Below, one piece after another: positions 58,529 through 64,000 of a stretch of DNA of 64,000 nt. The position numbers were made by a program, and so were the translations under genes. How positions within the stretch are numbered: the stretch's first letter is position 1; the number at the start of each line of letters is the position of its first letter. The notes under the pieces were generated by a model. The model searched no databases, was not told where the DNA came from, and saw only the letters and a list, made by a program, of their open reading frames with translations. The stretch comes from Chlorobiota bacterium (GTDB lineage Bacteria; Bacteroidota; Bacteroidia; Bacteroidales; VadinHA17): contig JAADHC010000058.1 of assembly GCA_013152085.1 (NCBI GenBank), positions 1-64,000 of the forward strand. Direction: 5' to 3'.

Positions 58529-59869
58529 TCATACGACTCCCTGTGCAAGCATGGCATCTGCCACCTTCACAAATCCACCGATATTGGCACCGTTCAGGTA
58601 GTTGATGAACCCGTCTTTTTCGGTTCCGTACTTAACACAAGTTTGATGGATATCTTTCATGATTGTATGCAGACGCTGGTCAACTTCTTTCCGCGTCCAT
58701 GACAACCGCAGTGAATTTTGGCTCATTTCAAGCCCGGAAACGGCAACACCACCAGCATTGGCAGCTTTACCGGGGCCGTAAAGAATTTTATGTTTCAGAT
58801 AAACCTCAATAGCGTCGGGAGTAGATGGCATATTTGCCCCTTCGGAAACACAGATGCAACCGTTTTTAATCAGCATTTCAGCTTCTTCCCCATTGATTTC
58901 GTTTTGTGTAGCGCATGGAAGGGCGACATCACATGGAACTTCCCATGGCCGTTTTCCTTCATGATATTCCACTCCAAATTTATCAGCATATTCTTTAATC
59001 CTGCCACGACGGATATTTTTGAGGTCCATAACAAACTCCCATTTTTCAGTATCGATTCCGTCCGGGTCATAAATGTATCCGGAACTATCAGACAGGGTAA
59101 CTACTTTTGCTCCGAGTTCTGTAACTTTCTGAACAGCATATTGTGCCACATTTCCTGATCCGGAGACGGCAACCGTTTTCCCTTTCATATTGTCTCCCCG
59201 GGTATTGAGCATTTCCCTGGCGAAATAAACAGCTCCATAACCAGTGGCTTCGGGACGGATAAGGCTTCCTCCCCATTCAAGTCCTTTTCCGGTAAGAACC
59301 CCGGTAAATTCATTCTTTAGACGTTTGTACTGACCGAAAAGAAATCCGATCTCCCGTCCGCCTACGCCGATATCACCTGCGGGCACATCCGTATTCGGGC
59401 CGATATGACGGAACAATTCGGTCATAAAACTCTGGCAAAAACGCATTACTTCAGCATCGGATTTTCCTTTGGGATCAAAATTAGAACCACCTTTCCCGCC
59501 ACCCATAGGCAGGGTAGTCAGGCTATTTTTAAAGACTTGCTCAAATGCAAGGAACTTGAGAATCCCTAAATTCACTGTCGGGTGGAACCTGAGACCTCCT
59601 TTATACGGGCCGATAGCACTGTTCATTTCAATCCTGTAGCCCTTATTAAGCTGAATCTCTCCTTTATCATCTACCCAGGGTATTCGAAAGAGAACTACCC
59701 GCTCAGGCTCTGTCATCCTTTCCAGAATTTTAGCCTGTTTATACTTGGGGTTTTCCTCGATGAAAGGTATCAATGATTCAGCAACCTCCATAACAGCCTG
59801 GTGGAATTCTTTTTCTCCGGGATTTTTTGCCACCACCTGTGCAAGGAATTGTTCTACACGTTTGTCCAT
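58529..59869 (-). CDS. gdhA: glutamate dehydrogenase, copy 1
   Basis: The 446-residue hexameric-type enzyme shows [32 protein letters not shown] with the catalytic Lys, [14 protein letters not shown] and the Rossmann GSGNVAQYAV (usual GFGNVA; here Ser). It interconverts 2-oxoglutarate plus ammonia and glutamate. Length and ends match copy 2 exactly, but sequence differs throughout, so they are old paralogues. A TATGTTTG box lies 40 bases upstream. Confidence 0.95.
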   Translation of the reverse strand: MDKRVEQFLAQVVAKNPGEKEFHQAVMEVAESLIPFIEENPKYKQAKILERMTEPERVVLFRIPWVDDKGEIQLNKGYRIEMNSAIGPYKGGLRFHPTVNLGILKFLAFEQVFKNSLTTLPMGGGKGGSNFDPKGKSDAEVMRFCQSFMTELFRHIGPNTDVPAGDIGVGGREIGFLFGQYKRLKNEFTGVLTGKGLEWGGSLIRPEATGYGAVYFAREMLNTRGDNMKGKTVAVSGSGNVAQYAVQKVTELGAKVVTLSDSSGYIYDPDGIDTEKWEFVMDLKNIRRGRIKEYADKFGVEYHEGKRPWEVPCDVALPCATQNEINGEEAEMLIKNGCICVSEGANMPSTPDAIEVYLKHKILYGPGKAANAGGVAVSGLEMSQNSLRLSWTRKEVDQRLHTIMKDIHQTCVKYGTEKDGFINYLNGANIGGFVKVADAMLAQGVV

Positions 59870-59908
59870 AATGAGTTGGTTTTAAAAGTTAATATTTTGA
59901 TCGTCAGC

Positions 59909-59916
59909 AAACATAT
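59909..59916 (-). promoter_or_regulatory. -7 box (TATGTTTG) for gdhA copy 1
   Basis: Full match to TAnnTTTG on the minus strand; the leader would be about 33 bases. Confidence 0.5.
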
Positions 59917-60036
59917 ATTTTTTTTTAGGAAAAATGTATGATATTTCGCAGCATTTTTTTCTGTTGTATAACAATTTGTATTTGATAAACAATGTGTTAA
60001 GGTGCTTATGGCCCGCAAATGTTTCACAACATAATT

Positions 60037-61143
60037 TTAAGGGATATACCGGTACCTGTTTCCGGGCAGACTCTTAATAAAGCCGGTAAATTCGAGATTA
60101 AGCAGGATAGACGAAGTTTTACTGACAGGGAAATTTGCTTCAATGGATATATGATCAATGGATAACTCATCGTGTTCTTTCAAAATAGTAAGGATGGTCT
60201 CCTCATCAGGGGAAAGTTCAACAAATATCTGTTTTTGGATAGCCGGACTTTTTTTCTCAGTAGTCCATCCAAGCATATATTCAAGGTCTTCGGCGGATTC
60301 TATCAAGGCTGCCTGGTTGTTTTTAATCAATTTGTGACAACCTTCCGACCACGGATCGCCTACTCTTCCCGGAAAAGTAAAAACATCACGATTATAGGAG
60401 TTAGCCAGGTCAGCTGTTATCAGTGCTCCTCCCTGGATTCCGGACTCAATAACGATTGTGGCCACAGAGAGACCTGCAATAATTCTGTTGCGTTGAACAA
60501 AGTTTCGTTTATCAGGAGTTTGCGTTATCCCAAATTCTGTTATCAGGCATCCGTTTTGGGAAATTTGTTCAGCAGTTTTCCTGTGGATTGCCGGATATAT
60601 CAGATTCAATCCGTGTCCCAGTATCGCTACCGTTTTTATATTATTCTTAAGTGCAGCCCGGTGTGCACAGACGTCAATGCCGTAGGCAAGCCCGCTTACA
60701 ATAACCAGATCAGGGTATTTCCCGGAAAGATCGCTTATCAGTTTTTCACAGATTTTTTCACCATACAAGGTTGAATTGCGTGTACCGACAATACTAATTA
60801 TTTTGTCCGGATCGAGATTAAATTCTCCTTGTTGGTAAAGCATAATCGGGGCATCATCACACTGACGCAAACGATTCGGATAATCGGTATCCAGAAAAAA
60901 GAGGGGTTTGATTCCGTTTTTTTCCGTAAACTCGATTTCTTTTTGAGCGTTCTTTAAAGCCGTATTTCGTTGTTCGGAAGTTAAAATTTGCTTTTTAACG
61001 CCTTTGGCATGATTCAAAACATGGAGCGGATGGTTAAAAACAGCTGCAGGGCTTTCAGCAATGGTCAACAGCTTTTTTGCTGTCATCGGGCCAACGCCCG
61101 GGAGCAGAGCCAATCCGATTTTATAGCGTAAATCATCTTCCAT
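60037..61143 (-). CDS. dprA: DNA-processing protein DprA
   Basis: The 368-residue protein has an N-terminal helix-hairpin-helix region (LALLPGVGPMTAKKLL), the Rossmann core with ISIVGTRNSTLYG and VSGLAYGIDVCAHRAAL, GGALITADLA, and a C-terminal winged helix (about 310-368). DprA loads RecA on incoming single-stranded DNA in transformation. It lies between two glutamate dehydrogenase genes with no other competence genes in the window. Confidence 0.95.
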   Translation of the reverse strand: MEDDLRYKIGLALLPGVGPMTAKKLLTIAESPAAVFNHPLHVLNHAKGVKKQILTSEQRNTALKNAQKEIEFTEKNGIKPLFFLDTDYPNRLRQCDDAPIMLYQQGEFNLDPDKIISIVGTRNSTLYGEKICEKLISDLSGKYPDLVIVSGLAYGIDVCAHRAALKNNIKTVAILGHGLNLIYPAIHRKTAEQISQNGCLITEFGITQTPDKRNFVQRNRIIAGLSVATIVIESGIQGGALITADLANSYNRDVFTFPGRVGDPWSEGCHKLIKNNQAALIESAEDLEYMLGWTTEKKSPAIQKQIFVELSPDEETILTILKEHDELSIDHISIEANFPVSKTSSILLNLEFTGFIKSLPGNRYRYIP

Positions 61144-61217
61144 GGGAAGGACTTACCTGAATTAAGGAAATAAATATATTCAAAATCCGGAGATTATCCG
61201 GAAAAAAATCCCGTAAA

Positions 61218-62573
<1,356 letters not shown>

Positions 62574-62584
62574 TTAAAACGGGC

Positions 62585-62592
62585 CAAAAGTA
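62585..62592 (-). promoter_or_regulatory. -7 box (TACTTTTG) for gdhA copy 2
   Basis: Full match to TAnnTTTG on the minus strand, with a leader of about 20 bases. Confidence 0.5.
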
Positions 62593-62670
62593 TCCAAACA
62601 AAGGGACTTATTGATATGATTTTAATCATTAATCCGGGATAAATATAGAGACAATTTTCTTGACAGGGAA

Positions 62671-63159
62671 TTATGCAGTTTGTCTGATTTTCAGACGGTC
62701 CAATGTGTTGATAATTCTGGCCCGCTGGTCATCGGAAAGAGAAGAAAGATAAATGGGTGGATATTTGGCAATTTTATTCCCCATTTTCCGGTAAAGAATA
62801 ATGCTTTTGCGGATACCCAGAAAAGATTTTCTGATTTCAATGTCATATAATTCTTTTACCGGGATCCTGATCGATTGTTTTTTTCCTTCGAAAAATCCCA
62901 ATGGATAAAAGTTGAAGACAATTTTACCTTCATTGTCAGAAAAATAAATGTAATGATATTTGAACAGGTTCGGATAGATCAGTAATACGATATAAATAAT
63001 ACCCAGAAAAATGGTATATGCGTTTTTCCCGATGCCATCTATCAGGTTTTCAAAAAATGATGTAAGATAGATAGCAAATACCAGCAGGACAAAGATAATG
63101 GTGCTTACCAGGTTTTTTAACCAGAGCAGTACATGCAAATGCCGGTTATCAATAATCAT
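62671..63159 (-). CDS. two-helix membrane protein with PH-like cytoplasmic domain
   Basis: The 162-residue protein has two membrane helices (about 15-36 and 46-64), then a soluble beta-rich domain (YIYFSDNEGKIVFNFYP, then IPVKELYDIEIRKSFLGI) that resembles bacterial PH-like domains behind membrane hairpins. No clear family. It starts nine bases after the end of the exported-protein gene on the same strand, so they are likely cotranscribed. Confidence 0.65.
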   Translation of the reverse strand: MIIDNRHLHVLLWLKNLVSTIIFVLLVFAIYLTSFFENLIDGIGKNAYTIFLGIIYIVLLIYPNLFKYHYIYFSDNEGKIVFNFYPLGFFEGKKQSIRIPVKELYDIEIRKSFLGIRKSIILYRKMGNKIAKYPPIYLSSLSDDQRARIINTLDRLKIRQTA

Positions 63160-63168
63160 GGAAAAGGG

Positions 63169-63873
63169 TTAGTGATGTGTAAGTGAATTGTAAAAATAGA
63201 TAAGATCGATCAGATCATCTTCTTTTTTTAACTTGATATGATGCTTGTTCATGTAATCTGTTAATTCCTTTTCATGATCACCCAAAGCTTTAAGTATCCC
63301 CTTTTTTGTCCGGGTAAGTTTAGAAGCAGGGTTATCGTCTTTTTTTATATAATACTCTTCTGTTGTACGAAAGTAATCCCGGAAATTTCCTCCTTCAAAA
63401 TCAGATGCCGGAAGTTGTTCCCTTTTAATAATTGATTCACGCCTGAACAGTAATTTACAGTCACCCCATGCCAGGATCTCAAAATAACCTTTTTTATTTA
63501 ATAGGCCTTCCTTATACGGGGAATACATAAATGAACGATGTGCGAAAGTAACATAATCAATTAGCTCAGGCTGTGTGAACCGTTTAATGGTATCATTGTA
63601 CTTAAACTCTATATTATCCGAATAAGTATTTAACCTCATGGGGACTTTGGACGCCCTGGTTGAATCTTTAAAAACGATAACCCCTTCGGTGAAATCCTTA
63701 TCCACAAATGGATTACCGGAAACATGGAGAAATTCTCCCCTTTCGGTTACCAAACCCCTGTTCATCATATCCCTGATCCTCGGATTGATTCCACTACCGG
63801 AATATACCTGAGCGTGCAGTGAAGTAACTGCTGCAGACAATATAACAAGCATAAAAGTTATTTTCTTTTTCAT
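63169..63873 (-). CDS. exported protein of unknown function
   Basis: The ATG at 63873 (MKKKITFMLVILSAAVTSLHAQ) opens a clean signal peptide; the frame runs 21 codons further up without one. The mature part of about 213 residues has no family I recognise. Strands such as GVIVFKDSTRASKVPMRLN and IEFKYNDTIKRFT are followed by a helical, Lys-rich C-terminus (KGILKALGDHEKELTDYMNK). It is first in a pair with the membrane protein. Confidence 0.75.
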   Translation of the reverse strand: MKKKITFMLVILSAAVTSLHAQVYSGSGINPRIRDMMNRGLVTERGEFLHVSGNPFVDKDFTEGVIVFKDSTRASKVPMRLNTYSDNIEFKYNDTIKRFTQPELIDYVTFAHRSFMYSPYKEGLLNKKGYFEILAWGDCKLLFRRESIIKREQLPASDFEGGNFRDYFRTTEEYYIKKDDNPASKLTRTKKGILKALGDHEKELTDYMNKHHIKLKKEDDLIDLIYFYNSLTHH

Positions 63874-63967
63874 ATCGGGATATTCGTAAAGATTAGATAA
63901 AGATATTTTAACAATTTTCGTACCGAAAAATAACAATAATATATGAGAAATGATGTTTTATTTTAAG

Positions 63968-64000
63968 TTACCGGACTTTTACTTCATCATGGCAGATTGC
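63968..64000 (-). CDS. possible 3' end of a gene entering from the right
   Basis: On the minus strand the window edge is open in one frame, giving AICHDEVKVR and a TAA at 63968-63970. Ten codons cannot be identified; the position, 95 bases before the next minus-strand start, suits a gene end. Confidence 0.25.
   Translation of the reverse strand, partial: AICHDEVKVR

Overview
The window looks like the chromosome of an anaerobic or microaerophilic member of the Bacteroidota, most likely near the Bacteroidales or Marinilabiliales. The grounds are: Bacteroidota-type promoters (TAnnTTTG -7 boxes), type IX secretion (T9SS) sorting tails, a TonB-dependent receptor, GIN/DUF2807, FISUMP and GSCFA proteins, an IPExxxVDY-type protein beside rnc, and conserved blocks acpP-fabF-rnc, lptE-(TPR)-secG and exbB-(membrane protein)-exbD-exbD. 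Rubrerythrin, a flavin reductase-rubredoxin fusion and a large Fe-S acyl-CoA dehydratase activase-like protein point to anaerobic life. No rRNA, CRISPR array, insertion sequence or integrase was seen.

Layout. 1-5.8 kb is an accessory surface/toxin island. It holds the 3' part of an RHS/YD-repeat polymorphic toxin whose frame is broken near 795 and whose C-terminus carries an HExxH motif, a small exported protein that may be its immunity partner, a short YD-motif protein with a T9SS tail, and a fibre-like protein. Base composition changes at module borders. 5.9-12.3 kb has a GT-C-like membrane protein, a decayed SGNH hydrolase gene, a DUF4143 ATPase, a LETM1-like protein, a GIN-domain protein and a FISUMP lipoprotein. 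12.3-18 kb holds YjbQ, an alpha/beta hydrolase, a GSCFA protein, the rubrerythrin/rubredoxin pair and a fused DhaL-DegV (FakA-FakB-like) protein. 18-24.4 kb is an export/uptake cluster: lamin-tail protein, TonB receptor and secreted phospholipase D-like protein. 24.5-38 kb is mostly core: kdsB, NamZ-like DUF1343, a sigma-54 activator, lptE, a TPR-like protein, secG, groES-groEL, a DUF4412-like protein, mprF and lepA. 38-45.5 kb has the 1,421-residue activase-related protein, a TapB-like protein and an RprXY-like two-component system. 45.5-50.6 kb has a promoter-terminator cassette with a broken small ORF, the acpP-fabF-rnc-IPE operon, purN and an M23 lipoprotein. 50.6-64 kb has leuS with an extra domain, tRNA-Arg(CCG), the exbBD operon, tRNA-Ser(GGA), ansA, tatD, two gdhA paralogues flanking dprA, and two membrane or exported proteins of unknown role.

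Most noteworthy: (i) leuS carries an insertion of about 110 residues with a D-x10-E-x-K pattern typical of PD-(D/E)XK nucleases; (ii) the RHS toxin tip has an HELTH metalloprotease-like motif followed by a candidate immunity gene; (iii) a perfect 13-bp hairpin sits at the 5' end of rnc, the gene for RNase III; (iv) 45.54-45.93 kb is a compact transcription unit with a consensus promoter box and terminator but no intact ORF. All functional calls come from reading motifs; no database search was run.
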